From Parcubacteria group bacterium GW2011_GWA2_42_14 (GTDB taxonomy: Bacteria; Patescibacteriota; Minisyncoccia; Sungbacterales; GWA2-42-14), in assembly GCA_000998135.1 (NCBI GenBank), contig LCCV01000007.1, forward strand, positions 1 through 48,368: DNA of 48,368 nt, in the 5' to 3' direction. Shown here piece after piece: positions 1-7,720 of this stretch. The position numbers and the translations under genes are program-made. The stretch's first letter is position 1. Every line of letters starts with the position of its first letter. The notes beneath the pieces are model-generated. The model was not told where the DNA came from. It was given only the letters and a program-made list of their open reading frames with translations, and searched no databases.

Positions 1-1
1 A

Positions 2-190
2 CTTTTGCTGAAAGAAGGGGTTTATCCGGAAGGATTAATTACCGGATTTTTCGGCAATCTTACCAAACAGGCAGTTATTCGTTTCCAGGAAAAATACGCT
101 GATGAGGTTCTAAAACCGCTTGGTTTAACAAGCGGTACCGGCCTGGTAGGACCGTCAACCAGAGCGAAGATAAATCAGCTTCTAAAATAA
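2..190 (+). CDS. Peptidoglycan-binding domain protein, C-terminal end (truncated by the window edge)
   Basis: The reading frame is open to the left edge of the window, so this is the tail of a longer gene; the TTG at position 5 used by the ORF track is probably internal. The visible 61 residues read like the end of a PG_binding_1 domain: YFG/FFGNLTK-type turn, then AVIRFQEKYADEV and a VGPSTRAKINQLL ending. Such domains bind peptidoglycan and commonly terminate secreted or surface proteins in Parcubacteria. The next gene follows after a 110-base repeat-filled spacer. The enzyme or anchor function of the missing N-terminal part cannot be seen. Confidence 0.8.
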   Translation, partial: LLLKEGVYPEGLITGFFGNLTKQAVIRFQEKYADEVLKPLGLTSGTGLVGPSTRAKINQLLK

Positions 191-302
191 ATCCTAAACT
201 TAAAATCCCGAACTTAAATAGCTCGTTAAGCAAGTTAAGTGAATTAAGTAAATTAAGCTTAATCGGCTTAACCCGCTTAATTCACTTAAAAAGCCGCAAT
301 TG
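191..302. repeat. Composite inverted repeat, family A (copy A1)
   Basis: After a short AATCCTAAACTT-like tract come 9-base units of the type TTAAGTGAA/TTAAGTAAA. They are followed by the inverted complement (GCTTAATTCACTTAA) and the tail AAAAAGCCGCAATTG. Near-identical composites lie at about 11.6, 27.2, 34.9 and 37.7 kb. The tail contains the TTG that starts the next gene. Confidence 0.9.
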
Positions 303-1175
303 GATCTTTCCACCCTTCATCCCCATCATAAACGCAGTATCGTTTATATTATAATAGGGTTTTGCCTCGGCCTTGTTTTTTGGTTTTTATTGCCGCAGCT
401 CTTTCTTAAAGAACCGACTACTGTCCGTTCCGAATCAAAAATTCACGCTTTTCATAATCCGGATTCAAACCTTGAAAAAATACGCATCAGGGCTTTTTAT
501 GTTGTTCCCCAAAATAAAACCGCGGATGCTGTTTCCAACTGGAAAGAGTTTTTAGAAACATCCTTGGCAAAAGCCGCGGAGTTTCATAAAATTCAGTTTC
601 GCGAAAAATCGGCTCTCAACTATGATATTTACCCGGAACCGGTGATACTTGAAAAAAATAATATTTTTTATGACACCAAAACAACAAAATACGGAAATCC
701 CAAAGCGCTGATTGGCATAGCCAATGAACTGGAAAAACGAGTTTTTAGAAAGGATGGAGATTTATACAATGAGAACTTCAGTCAAAGAAGCGCATCTGAA
801 TATCCTGTTCTAGGAATTATATATGAGGGAGTGGGCGCGGCCGGAGGAGTAATATACGAAAGCGAACTTGAATCAACCGTAGAGATTGCCAAAAAACTTG
901 GCCTGCCGGAATCGGTTATTTATAAAGTTGATGTGGAATCAGCTGACGGATTTTTTATACTGTCGCGCACATTCTTGACTGATGCGGAATATCGCTTTAA
1001 TGGCGTAACCAATTTTTATCACGAATTCGCCCACACCTTCGGGCTTCCGGACGGCTATGACCTGGAAACAGGCGTTTCCAGTACTTTTGACATAATGGGA
1101 GAGGGGAGAAAAAAACCGATTGAAATAATGTATCTGGATAGAAAGTTTACGAGAGCAATGGGACTCGTTGAGTAA
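300..1175 (+). CDS. Membrane-anchored zinc metalloprotease-like protein
   Basis: The 291-residue protein has one N-terminal membrane segment (about residues 14-36, IVYIIIGFCLGLVFWFLLP), so the bulk is probably outside the membrane. Near the C-terminus is HEFAHTFGLPDGYD, an HExxHxxGxxD zinc site as in metzincin-type peptidases, followed about 15 residues later by FDIMGEG, which resembles the Met-turn. No standard family name could be assigned. The start is a TTG inside the preceding repeat; no other start keeps the membrane segment, and no Shine-Dalgarno sequence is visible. It lies just upstream of a sensor kinase, separated by another repeat. A proteolytic role is inferred from the motif; substrates are unknown. 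Confidence 0.7.
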   Translation: MDLSTLHPHHKRSIVYIIIGFCLGLVFWFLLPQLFLKEPTTVRSESKIHAFHNPDSNLEKIRIRAFYVVPQNKTADAVSNWKEFLETSLAKAAEFHKIQFREKSALNYDIYPEPVILEKNNIFYDTKTTKYGNPKALIGIANELEKRVFRKDGDLYNENFSQRSASEYPVLGIIYEGVGAAGGVIYESELESTVEIAKKLGLPESVIYKVDVESADGFFILSRTFLTDAEYRFNGVTNFYHEFAHTFGLPDGYDLETGVSSTFDIMGEGRKKPIEIMYLDRKFTRAMGLVE

Positions 1176-1240
1176 CTAACAACTAACAACCAACAACCAA
1201 CAACAATATTGTTGTAGATTATGAGTTGTAAGCTGTAAGT
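1176..1240. repeat. Short-unit inverted repeat, family C (copy C1)
   Basis: AACTAACAACTAACAACC-type units run into a palindromic centre (AACAATATTGTT) and then a complementary GTTGTAGATTATGAGTTGT tract. Related copies lie at about 4.3 and 16.3 kb, and two shorter tracts lie inside coding sequences. Confidence 0.85.
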
Positions 1241-1242
1241 TT

Positions 1243-3105
1243 TTGAATTCCTTAAAAGAATTTATATTTGATATCTTCTTCACTGGCGGCCGGCTTCGTA
1301 ATAAGCTCTTTTTTATGATTGTGGCCATTGCCCTGACCCCGCTTGTTTCGGTAAGTTTCCTTTCTCTTTATACCAGCACCCTTTCCCACAAAAATGACGT
1401 GGCTATAATTGAGGACAACATTTTGTTCCAGAAATCCGTTGAAATCCAGAATTTTATCGATGAAATATTAAGCACTTTTAAAATTCATTTTAACCTTCCC
1501 TTGGAACAGCTGATTGTTAAAGAAGACGAAGAAATAACCTATGCTGTTGCCAAAAAAGATCTCAATAATATTCTCCAATCAATAATGGAAGAAAACTCTT
1601 TTATTGAAGAGACGTCTTTCATTGATGCCTCAATATTGCGGGATAAAAATGAACCCACTAACGTTTATGGGCTGGAGGTTGCCAAAGTATCTAAAAATGG
1701 GGAAAACTCCGAGGCTTTCAGCAGTTTAAAAAATTTATCTTATTTTCAAAGCGCCGCCCGGGGAAAAGATTATGTTAGTGAAGTTTTTTTCACCGCCAAA
1801 GGCCCCATGGTCATCATAGCCAGCCCTGTTCGAAACGATATGAATAGGATAATTGGCGTATTGACCGGACAGGTGAATCTCTTAGGAATTCAAAAAATCG
1901 TATCTAGGACGCAATTCGGCAATTCCGGATATCTTTACGTGGTTGACCGCGAAGGAAGAATTGTTGCTTCCAGCCGCGAGCGGGGCTCAATAAAACCAAC
2001 AAATCTTTCCGGTCTTGCTCTTATCAGTGACGTACTTTTGGGAAAAGACCGCCTTGGAATAGAAGGACAGGGTCGTTTTACCAGTTTTTGGAATGAACAA
2101 GTCATTGGAGCTGGAAAAAAACTTCGTTCGCTTGATCTCTCGCTTATTGCCGAATGGCCCGTATCGGATGTTGACAGTTTTATCAACACGATCAGGAATT
2201 ATATGATACTTTTTTCGGTTATAACCTTGCTCTTAATTCTGGTTTCCAGCATTTTTATTTCGCACCGGATTGTGCACCCGATTGAAATTCTTGAAAAAGG
2301 AGCGGAAAGGATTGCGAAGGGTAATTTTGAAGAACCGGTAACGATAATAACTAGAGATGAAATTGAACGGCTGGGAACGGCGTTTAATTCCATGATGATG
2401 GGCTTAAAAGAGTTTCGGGCACTAAAAGATGAATTTGTATTTATCGCCGCGCACGAATTAAGAACTCCGGTAACGGCTATCAGGGGGTATCTTTCCATGA
2501 TTGAAGACGGAGACGCCGGCCCGGTTCCGCCGAAAATAAAAGAATATCTTGACCCGGTAATGCAATCCAATATGCGTCTGGTTACCCTGGTTAATGATTT
2601 GCTGGAAGTGGCCAGACAAGAAGCCGGCAGAATAACAATTCAAACCGCCAAAATTGATAATTTGGGCATGTCCATTAGTGCGGTAATAAAAGAATTAAAA
2701 CCGCTGGCCGATAAAAAACAAATAACCGTTCTTTATGACGACAGGGCTGTAAAACCGGTTATGACTGATGAATCGCGCCTTAAAGAGGTAATGGTAAATC
2801 TTTTGTCCAATGCCGTTAAATATACTCTTGGTTCCGGAAAAGTAAGCATCTGGCATGATGTTAGGGAAAATATGCTGGTAACGCATGTAAGGGACTCGGG
2901 CATCGGCATACCCAAAGAAGCGCAAGCAAAATTGTTTGAGAAGTTCTATCGGGTACAGGATGAGCGGTTACGCAATGTTACCGGCACCGGCCTCGGGCTT
3001 TTCATTATAAAACAGCTGATTGAAAGAATGGGAGGCAAAATCTGGTTTGTGTCAGAACCCGGGCAGGGGACAACATTTAGTTTTTCCCTTCCCTTAGCAT
3101 TTTAA
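1243..3105 (+). CDS. Cache-HAMP sensor histidine kinase
   Basis: A complete 620-residue transmembrane histidine kinase. TM1 is at about 21-43 and TM2 at about 319-340. Between them is a roughly 270-residue extracytoplasmic region with dCache features (GYLYVVDREGRIVAS). A HAMP domain follows, then HisKA with the phospho-acceptor His404 in AAHELRTP, and a HATPase domain with N box (NLLSNAVKYT), G1 (DSGIGIP) and G2 (GTGLGLFI). It should sense a periplasmic ligand and phosphorylate a response regulator, but none is adjacent; the only receiver in the window is at 35.1 kb. The start is TTG directly after repeat C1. It converges with the minus-strand gene that follows. Confidence 0.95.
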   Translation: MNSLKEFIFDIFFTGGRLRNKLFFMIVAIALTPLVSVSFLSLYTSTLSHKNDVAIIEDNILFQKSVEIQNFIDEILSTFKIHFNLPLEQLIVKEDEEITYAVAKKDLNNILQSIMEENSFIEETSFIDASILRDKNEPTNVYGLEVAKVSKNGENSEAFSSLKNLSYFQSAARGKDYVSEVFFTAKGPMVIIASPVRNDMNRIIGVLTGQVNLLGIQKIVSRTQFGNSGYLYVVDREGRIVASSRERGSIKPTNLSGLALISDVLLGKDRLGIEGQGRFTSFWNEQVIGAGKKLRSLDLSLIAEWPVSDVDSFINTIRNYMILFSVITLLLILVSSIFISHRIVHPIEILEKGAERIAKGNFEEPVTIITRDEIERLGTAFNSMMMGLKEFRALKDEFVFIAAHELRTPVTAIRGYLSMIEDGDAGPVPPKIKEYLDPVMQSNMRLVTLVNDLLEVARQEAGRITIQTAKIDNLGMSISAVIKELKPLADKKQITVLYDDRAVKPVMTDESRLKEVMVNLLSNAVKYTLGSGKVSIWHDVRENMLVTHVRDSGIGIPKEAQAKLFEKFYRVQDERLRNVTGTGLGLFIIKQLIERMGGKIWFVSEPGQGTTFSFSLPLAF

Positions 3106-3325
3106 TAAGTGTAACTGCAATAAACTTTTTCTTTTTTATCAAACATTGGCGTCTCGTATAAGCGGACGTGATTATCCGGGGGATAATCACGGCGGATACG
3201 CTGATTTACGCGGATAAATTCGTCATTCTGAGCCGCAGCGAAGAATCTCTTACTTGCCGCAATGCGGAGTTAGTGAAGTCCGACTTCAATGTGGACAAAA
3301 AAATAAAAATATTGTACTTTGTGGT
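3106..3325. repeat. Convergent spacer with a strong hairpin and small repeat fragments
   Basis: The 220-base gap between two convergent genes holds a perfect 10-bp-arm hairpin (GTGATTATCC GGG GGATAATCAC, 3168-3190), a GCGGATACGC tract, one copy of the GTCATTCTGAG...GAAGAATC motif (about 3224-3250), and a GAAGTCCGACTTC palindrome that also occurs inside murD. No convincing gene is present. Confidence 0.7.
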
Positions 3326-4282
3326 TTAGTATTCAAACTGGTCTACGATTAAATCCTGGCTATCGCGCAAAATCACCCGGTCATGCTTGGGGTCAAAAAG
3401 TTTTTGAGAGCGGTTGAGAAAAATATGCCAGGTATTTTTCATGAAATTTTTGTCATTGCGGTAATTCTTTACGCATCCGTTATAGCTTATATTCTGCGAA
3501 ATATAGGTAATACAGTTATTACCGATTCTTCCGGAATTTTCAAAATTAAACGCGGGGATACGGCAGGATGAAAGAGAAGAAACAAAATCTATGCACTCCC
3601 CGGAAAGCCCTAAATCAAGAAACCGGGAACGAATCTGGCCGGATGACTGATAGTCCATGCAGGAACCGTTTATTGGCGGCGTAAGTTGATAATATTGGTT
3701 AAGATAACCCGTACAGCCGTTCTCCCGAAAACTCATTCCTAAATCGCTTGAACCGGTTACGGCATATATTTCTCCTCCGGAAGGCAATAATATATCAACC
3801 GCATCGGCATCAATATAAGGTATATTAAATGCTTTGGGAATCGCGTACTTCTCTTTTTTGGAATTTTCAATTGTCCAGCCGGTAATATTAACAGCTATTT
3901 CTGTGGAGCCAAAACCAAAATAGCCGCCGTTTCGCAAAGTTACATATTCTTTTTTGGGGATGTCCGACGACCTATCAACATTGGAAATGAGAATCGCTCC
4001 TTCATATTGGGAATAACCGGGTTTAGTTGCTCTTGACTGGGAAACCGAAGGATTAATTGTTTTGGGTAAAGATGGCAGAGATGGAGGAGTACTAAAAATA
4101 TTGCCCAAACCCAAAAAACTCCTGCCGCTTTGAACCGGCTGGGGATTTCTTATCTCGCTTGAAGAACCAGGCCCTGTGGCAATTGGCCCTCCGGAAGAAG
4201 AAAACGGAGAAGAACCGGAAAAAGTCACGGCCACAATCGCGATAACGCCAAGCACTAAAATAACGAAGACTAAATTGTCCAT
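3326..4282 (-). CDS. Membrane-anchored lamin-tail-domain-like protein
   Basis: The 318-residue protein begins with a hydrophobic segment (residues 3-20), then a Ser/Pro/Gly-rich linker to about residue 90. The globular part resembles a lamin-tail (LTD) beta-sandwich: YVTLRNGG...ITGWTIENSKKEKYAIP, and near the end RVILRDSQDLIVDQFEY, the usual last strands of LTD domains. At least six cysteines between these halves could form disulfides. LTD-like proteins on a single membrane anchor are frequent in Parcubacteria; their function is unknown, probably structural or adhesive. Assignment rests on the beta-strand motifs only. Confidence 0.65.
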   Translation of the reverse strand: MDNLVFVILVLGVIAIVAVTFSGSSPFSSSGGPIATGPGSSSEIRNPQPVQSGRSFLGLGNIFSTPPSLPSLPKTINPSVSQSRATKPGYSQYEGAILISNVDRSSDIPKKEYVTLRNGGYFGFGSTEIAVNITGWTIENSKKEKYAIPKAFNIPYIDADAVDILLPSGGEIYAVTGSSDLGMSFRENGCTGYLNQYYQLTPPINGSCMDYQSSGQIRSRFLDLGLSGECIDFVSSLSSCRIPAFNFENSGRIGNNCITYISQNISYNGCVKNYRNDKNFMKNTWHIFLNRSQKLFDPKHDRVILRDSQDLIVDQFEY

Positions 4283-4283
4283 A

Positions 4284-4372
4284 TTTCAACCAATAACTTG
4301 CAACTAGCAGCCAACAACAAAACGTGTCGTGAGTTATAAGTTGTTAGTTATTAGTTAGGATTGTTCCATTAA
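4284..4372. repeat. Short-unit inverted repeat, family C (copy C2)
   Basis: The left arm carries AACTTGCAACTAGCAGCC and AACAAC units. The right arm has TTATAAGTTGTTAGTTATT, complementary to them. The right arm overlaps the last codons and stop of fmt. Confidence 0.75.
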
Positions 4373-5327
4373 TATCTCCATATCCATTCAAAAACTCTTT
4401 AGCCGTCATTTCTTTTTTTCCTTCCGGCTGTAATCTTAATATTCCCAAATACCCCTGGCCGGTTTTTACGAAAAGGCGCCTTTCTTTAATTAAAACTTTC
4501 CCGGAAACATGGTCATCGCTCAAATCGGCGGTTTTTTCAACACTCGCCTCAAGCAATTCTAATCTTACCTCTTTTTTACCTTTTTTCCAAAAAGTAAAAC
4601 TTCCCGGCCATGGGGCGAGTGCCCTTATTTGTCTTTCAATTCCATCAGCAGATTTTGACCAGTCAATTCTGCCGTCTTCTTTTTTTAAAATTTTGCTATA
4701 GGTGGCCTTAGTTTCATCCTGCGGTATTGGTTTAATTTCGCCATTTATCCATTTTGGAATAGTTTCTACAATCAACCCAGCCCCCATTTTTGATAAAATT
4801 TGCGATAACTCTGACGTAGTCAATTTTGCATTTTGTATTTTGATTTTTGAATTTTCGAGAATTGGCCCATGGTCCATCTTCTCATCCATTAATATTACGC
4901 CAACTCCTGTTTCGGTATCACCGTTCAAAATCGTATATTGAATAGGAGAAGCGCCGCGCCAACGCGGGAGAAGCGACGGATGTATGTTTAGCGCGCCGTA
5001 TTTTGGAATATCCAGAATTTCTCCGGGAAGTATTTTGCCGTAGGCGGCAACCACAAATAAATCCGGATTTAAACTTGTAATTTGAAACACGAAATCTGAA
5101 TCAAGTTTATTTGGCTGTAGTATTTGGACATGTGCATCCCTGTTTAGTGTTTCATGTTTCATGATCCATGATTTAACCGGCGGAGGGGTAAAGATTGCTT
5201 CTCTTCCGATCGGTTCGTCGGGATTTGTAATGACAGCAACAACGCTAAATTTCCCAATTAGCGCTTCAAGCGGGTAAAGCGAAAAATCCGGATTGCCAAA
5301 AAAGATGATCCTGGGTAGAGTTTTCAC
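4344..5327 (-). CDS. fmt: Methionyl-tRNA formyltransferase
   Basis: The enzyme formylates initiator Met-tRNA using 10-formyl-THF. The 327-residue length is normal. Visible motifs are the N-terminal IIFFGNPDFSLYPLEAL, the GKILPGEILDIPKYGALNIH segment and the catalytic-loop signature HPSLLPRWRGASPIQ, then the C-terminal tRNA-binding domain (ATYSKILKKEDGRIDW). The start is GTG. Two stretches look like repeat DNA translated in frame: IMKHETLNRDAH (about residue 50) and ENSKIKIQNAKLTT (about 155). The def gene lies directly upstream in the same direction, the usual functional pairing, with a repeat between them. Confidence 0.97.
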   Translation of the reverse strand: MKTLPRIIFFGNPDFSLYPLEALIGKFSVVAVITNPDEPIGREAIFTPPPVKSWIMKHETLNRDAHVQILQPNKLDSDFVFQITSLNPDLFVVAAYGKILPGEILDIPKYGALNIHPSLLPRWRGASPIQYTILNGDTETGVGVILMDEKMDHGPILENSKIKIQNAKLTTSELSQILSKMGAGLIVETIPKWINGEIKPIPQDETKATYSKILKKEDGRIDWSKSADGIERQIRALAPWPGSFTFWKKGKKEVRLELLEASVEKTADLSDDHVSGKVLIKERRLFVKTGQGYLGILRLQPEGKKEMTAKEFLNGYGDINGTILTNN

Positions 5328-5330
5328 GCG

Positions 5331-5407
5331 AATTATGAATTATGAATTATGAATTAGGCAAGCTGAAAACTATTTCCATAATTCCTAATTCTTAATTCCT
5401 GATTCAT
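5331..5407. repeat. Short-unit inverted repeat, family E
   Basis: Three tandem GAATTAT units are followed, after a short centre, by ATTCCTAATTCTTAATTCC, the approximate inverted complement. It fills the fmt-def gap and overlaps the end of def. Confidence 0.8.
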
Positions 5408-5981
5408 TTTTTGGTATATCAATAAACCTTTCCACTTTATCAATAAATAATACCCCATTTAGGTGGTCAAGTTCATGTTGAATTACTCTGGCATAAAATT
5501 TAGAGGCCCCCCTGATAAACTTTTTTCCGTTTTCGTCATAAGCTTCCACCGTTATTTTTTCACTGCGGTTTACGAATCCGAATTTACCCGGTACCGATAA
5601 ACACCCTTCCGGGTATTCAATTTTGCTTTTGGAAATCTTTTTGACAACAGGATTAATATAGATAAAATATCTCCAATCTTTTTTCCTTTCAATTCTTTCA
5701 ACTTTATTTGTATCATTAGTATGCATTTGTATATTGGCATCGCTGTCACGTTTTTTGTTGTCAACATATTCCGCTTCTTCTGATACCAGAAAAATTTTAA
5801 GCAATTCTCCGACTTGAGGCGCGGCCAGCCCAACTCCGTTATCGGTATTTCTCAAAGTTTCCTTCATTTGCAAAATTAGCTCCTGCATTTTAGGGCTTTT
5901 TATTTTATCAACAGGAACTTCCTTAGCCACTTGACGAAGCACCGGTTTGGGCGATATTACTATAGATAATTGTTTTAACAT
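5385..5981 (-). CDS. def: Peptide deformylase (first copy)
   Basis: This metalloenzyme removes the formyl group from nascent proteins. All three PDF motifs are present: GVGLAAPQVG, EGCLSVPG (metal-binding Cys) and QHELDHLNGVLF (HExxH type). At 198 residues it is longer than usual because of a polar insertion of about 25 residues (KKRDSDANIQMHTNDTNKVE) between the first two motifs. The inserted DNA is AT-rich and repeat-like. It is upstream of fmt. A second, unlinked deformylase is at 14.5 kb. Confidence 0.96.
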   Translation of the reverse strand: MLKQLSIVISPKPVLRQVAKEVPVDKIKSPKMQELILQMKETLRNTDNGVGLAAPQVGELLKIFLVSEEAEYVDNKKRDSDANIQMHTNDTNKVERIERKKDWRYFIYINPVVKKISKSKIEYPEGCLSVPGKFGFVNRSEKITVEAYDENGKKFIRGASKFYARVIQHELDHLNGVLFIDKVERFIDIPKNESGIKN

Positions 5982-6194
5982 CAGTAAGGCGACCCGAATG
6001 ACTCAAATATATTAAGGTATTAGGATCATTAGAGTAAAATGCGTATATTGAGAATATTGAATAATTACCAAAAAGTTATTTCCTAAGCATGTCGAAGGAT
6101 AACTTTTTGGCTTATTAGTGTAAACCCCTTGACTCGCTTCGCTCGCTCAGGGAATAATTCACCAGACTCATACTAAAATCGCTTATTTTAACTT
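5982..6194. repeat. Spacer with hairpin element G1
   Basis: The 213-base gap has two TATTGAGAATATTGAAT-like tracts, then a hairpin with arms CCAAAAAGTTAT / ATAACTTTTTGG (about 6068-6113) whose loop carries a GAGCATGTCGAAGG-type motif. A second small palindrome follows (CCTTGACTCGCTTCGCTCGC). The same hairpin recurs at 24.24 kb. Confidence 0.8.
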
Positions 6195-6521
6195 TTAGTG
6201 AGATTTTCTCGCTTTTTTTCTTTTTATTTCTTTATTATTCTTATTTCCATGTCTCACATTCTGTTTTCTTTCCAGCCTTCGCAATGCTCCGAAAAAATAC
6301 TTGCCCCGATTCTTGAAATCAAGGTCCTTTTTTTCTAAAATACTCCTTGTCAGGGCGCGTAAATCAGGTTCTTCATACATTTTGGCAATACCCAAATAAG
6401 CGGCGAACTTTTTCGGCTCAAGCATGGCTTTGGATAAATCATCCGCTAACACGTGTTCTCGCGAGTGGAGGTGTGTATTCCGCTTTTTTATGGAAAATTG
6501 AATGCGTGCGGTTTCCGACAT
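6195..6521 (-). CDS. Small basic protein of unknown function
   Basis: A 108-residue protein, predicted mainly helical and soluble, with a strongly basic tail (NKNNKEIKRKKARKSH) that suggests nucleic-acid or ribosome contact. It includes REHVLADDLSKAMLEPKKFAAYLGIAKMYEEPDLRALTRSIL, which looks like a conserved helical core rather than random translation. It lies 27 bases downstream of the proline-dehydrogenase-like gene and is probably cotranscribed with it. I do not recognise the family. Confidence 0.65.
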   Translation of the reverse strand: MSETARIQFSIKKRNTHLHSREHVLADDLSKAMLEPKKFAAYLGIAKMYEEPDLRALTRSILEKKDLDFKNRGKYFFGALRRLERKQNVRHGNKNNKEIKRKKARKSH

Positions 6522-6548
6522 TGGTTCTACTATATCAAAAAAAGGCCC

Positions 6549-7502
6549 TTAATGAAAGGCCTTGAATACCGTAAGTATCGGAAGAAAAACATATTTGGGT
6601 TTTTCAATGATGCGGCGAACTACATATCCTTCAATATCCTTATCTTCTCCAAAAATAACATAAATTACAACCTTGTAACCCATTTTTAAAAGATGTCTGG
6701 CAAGTTCCATATCAACCCCGTAAAGCATGGCAAATTCAAAATTATTCCTTGAAATATAGCCGGTTTTTTCTAACTCTATTACCCAATTTACCAATTTTTT
6801 GTCATGAGTGGCAATTTGCAGATAATATCCTTTTTGAGAAAGGGCCTGGACTAATTCCTTAAATAGTATCCTTACGGCTGATGTTCTTTTTAAAATAATA
6901 TCTGCGGATTCCGAATATGCCCCCTTGCATATTCTAAAAATAGGTCTGTTTTTAACTTCACCGCGCTTATTAACCTTATCAAAAATTTTTCTTAAGTATG
7001 CCTGAAGCACATTGCCAACCGGATGCCTGCCGCCTATTTCCGAAATAATCTCATTGGTTTTTTCTTTATATTTATCTTCTTCTTCATCAATCCAAAGGGG
7101 GACGCCCGATTCATACATTTTTTCAACCAAAGAAAAAAACATTGAACGTGTTTTTCCGCGATGAAAATTTTGGTTAAACAGCCCCATTTGACCAAGTTTT
7201 ACTGAAATCCCCGCCAAAATCTTTTGTTCTCTTATTCCATCAATAAGTTTTCCATATACCCTTATTGATTTATCTCTTATTTCCGGAGAATCTCCGTGGT
7301 CTCCGGCATAATTAAATAGGCAATGAAAACCTTCGGTATTCAAATTCTTGCCAAGAAGCAGTGCGTCTTCTATGCTTTTGCCGGCAGAAAATTTTTTTGC
7401 CGCAATTCTCGTCATACTGGTGTGATAAGGGATTTTAGGCCAGATTTTGAAGAAAAAAAACTTCAGAAGATACCTCATAAAACCCTCGTTTTCAAAGGTC
7501 AT
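6549..7502 (-). CDS. Proline dehydrogenase family protein
   Basis: A 317-residue protein with the ordered motifs of the FAD-dependent PRODH TIM barrel: ISVKLGQMGL, LWIDEEE, LQAYLRK, RICKGAYSES, LQIATHD and FEFAMLYG. Canonical members oxidise L-proline to pyrroline-5-carboxylate. No P5C dehydrogenase or other proline gene is nearby. The strand-8 motif in characterised enzymes (RxxR near the C-terminus) reads YVVRRII here, so the substrate-binding arginines may be kept. Family assignment is firm; proline as substrate is inference. A TATAAT box ends 8 bases before the ATG. Confidence 0.85.
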   Translation of the reverse strand: MTFENEGFMRYLLKFFFFKIWPKIPYHTSMTRIAAKKFSAGKSIEDALLLGKNLNTEGFHCLFNYAGDHGDSPEIRDKSIRVYGKLIDGIREQKILAGISVKLGQMGLFNQNFHRGKTRSMFFSLVEKMYESGVPLWIDEEEDKYKEKTNEIISEIGGRHPVGNVLQAYLRKIFDKVNKRGEVKNRPIFRICKGAYSESADIILKRTSAVRILFKELVQALSQKGYYLQIATHDKKLVNWVIELEKTGYISRNNFEFAMLYGVDMELARHLLKMGYKVVIYVIFGEDKDIEGYVVRRIIEKPKYVFLPILTVFKAFH

Positions 7503-7510
7503 TTTTTAAA

Positions 7511-7538
7511 ATTATACAATATTTACCAATTTTTGCAA
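7511..7538 (-). promoter_or_regulatory. Putative promoter of the proline-dehydrogenase-like gene, leaderless type
   Basis: On the minus strand TTGCAA is followed by a 16-base spacer and TATAAT, whose last base is 8 bases before the ATG. Transcription would start at or just before the start codon. Confidence 0.55.
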
Positions 7539-7550
7539 TATGACGACCAA

Positions 7551-7672
7551 ACCGTCTGAAAACTGTAAAAAAGTGCTTTTGTCATTCTGAGCGAAGCGAA
7601 GAATCCCGTGTTTAAGCCATTTTCAAAGACAGAGATTCTTCACAAAATTCAGAATGACAGTTTTCGGACGGT
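7551..7672. mobile_element. MITE-like element, family F (copy F1)
   Basis: A 122-base element with 16-base terminal inverted repeats (ACCGTCTGAAAACTGT / ACAGTTTTCGGACGGT, one mismatch). Inside them is a second nested pair GTCATTCTGA...TCAGAATGAC around GAAGAATC/GATTCTTC. It contains no reading frame of note. A longer relative in the opposite orientation is at 37.84 kb. Confidence 0.8.
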
Positions 7673-7685
7673 CTATCGCTAAAAC

Positions 7686-7714
7686 TTCAATATAAAACAA
7701 TTATCTGGTATGAT
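7686..7714 (+). promoter_or_regulatory. Putative promoter for the thpR remnant and murC
   Basis: TTCAAT, a 17-base spacer, then an extended -10 (TGG TATGAT). The -10 ends 6 bases before the ATG of the thpR remnant, predicting a leaderless transcript that continues into murC. Confidence 0.6.
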
Positions 7715-7720
7715 GAGTTA

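Noticed and set aside
2199-2570. 123-residue minus-strand ORF inside the first sensor kinase
   Set aside because: Antisense of the HAMP/HisKA region, whose sense-strand motifs are unambiguous.
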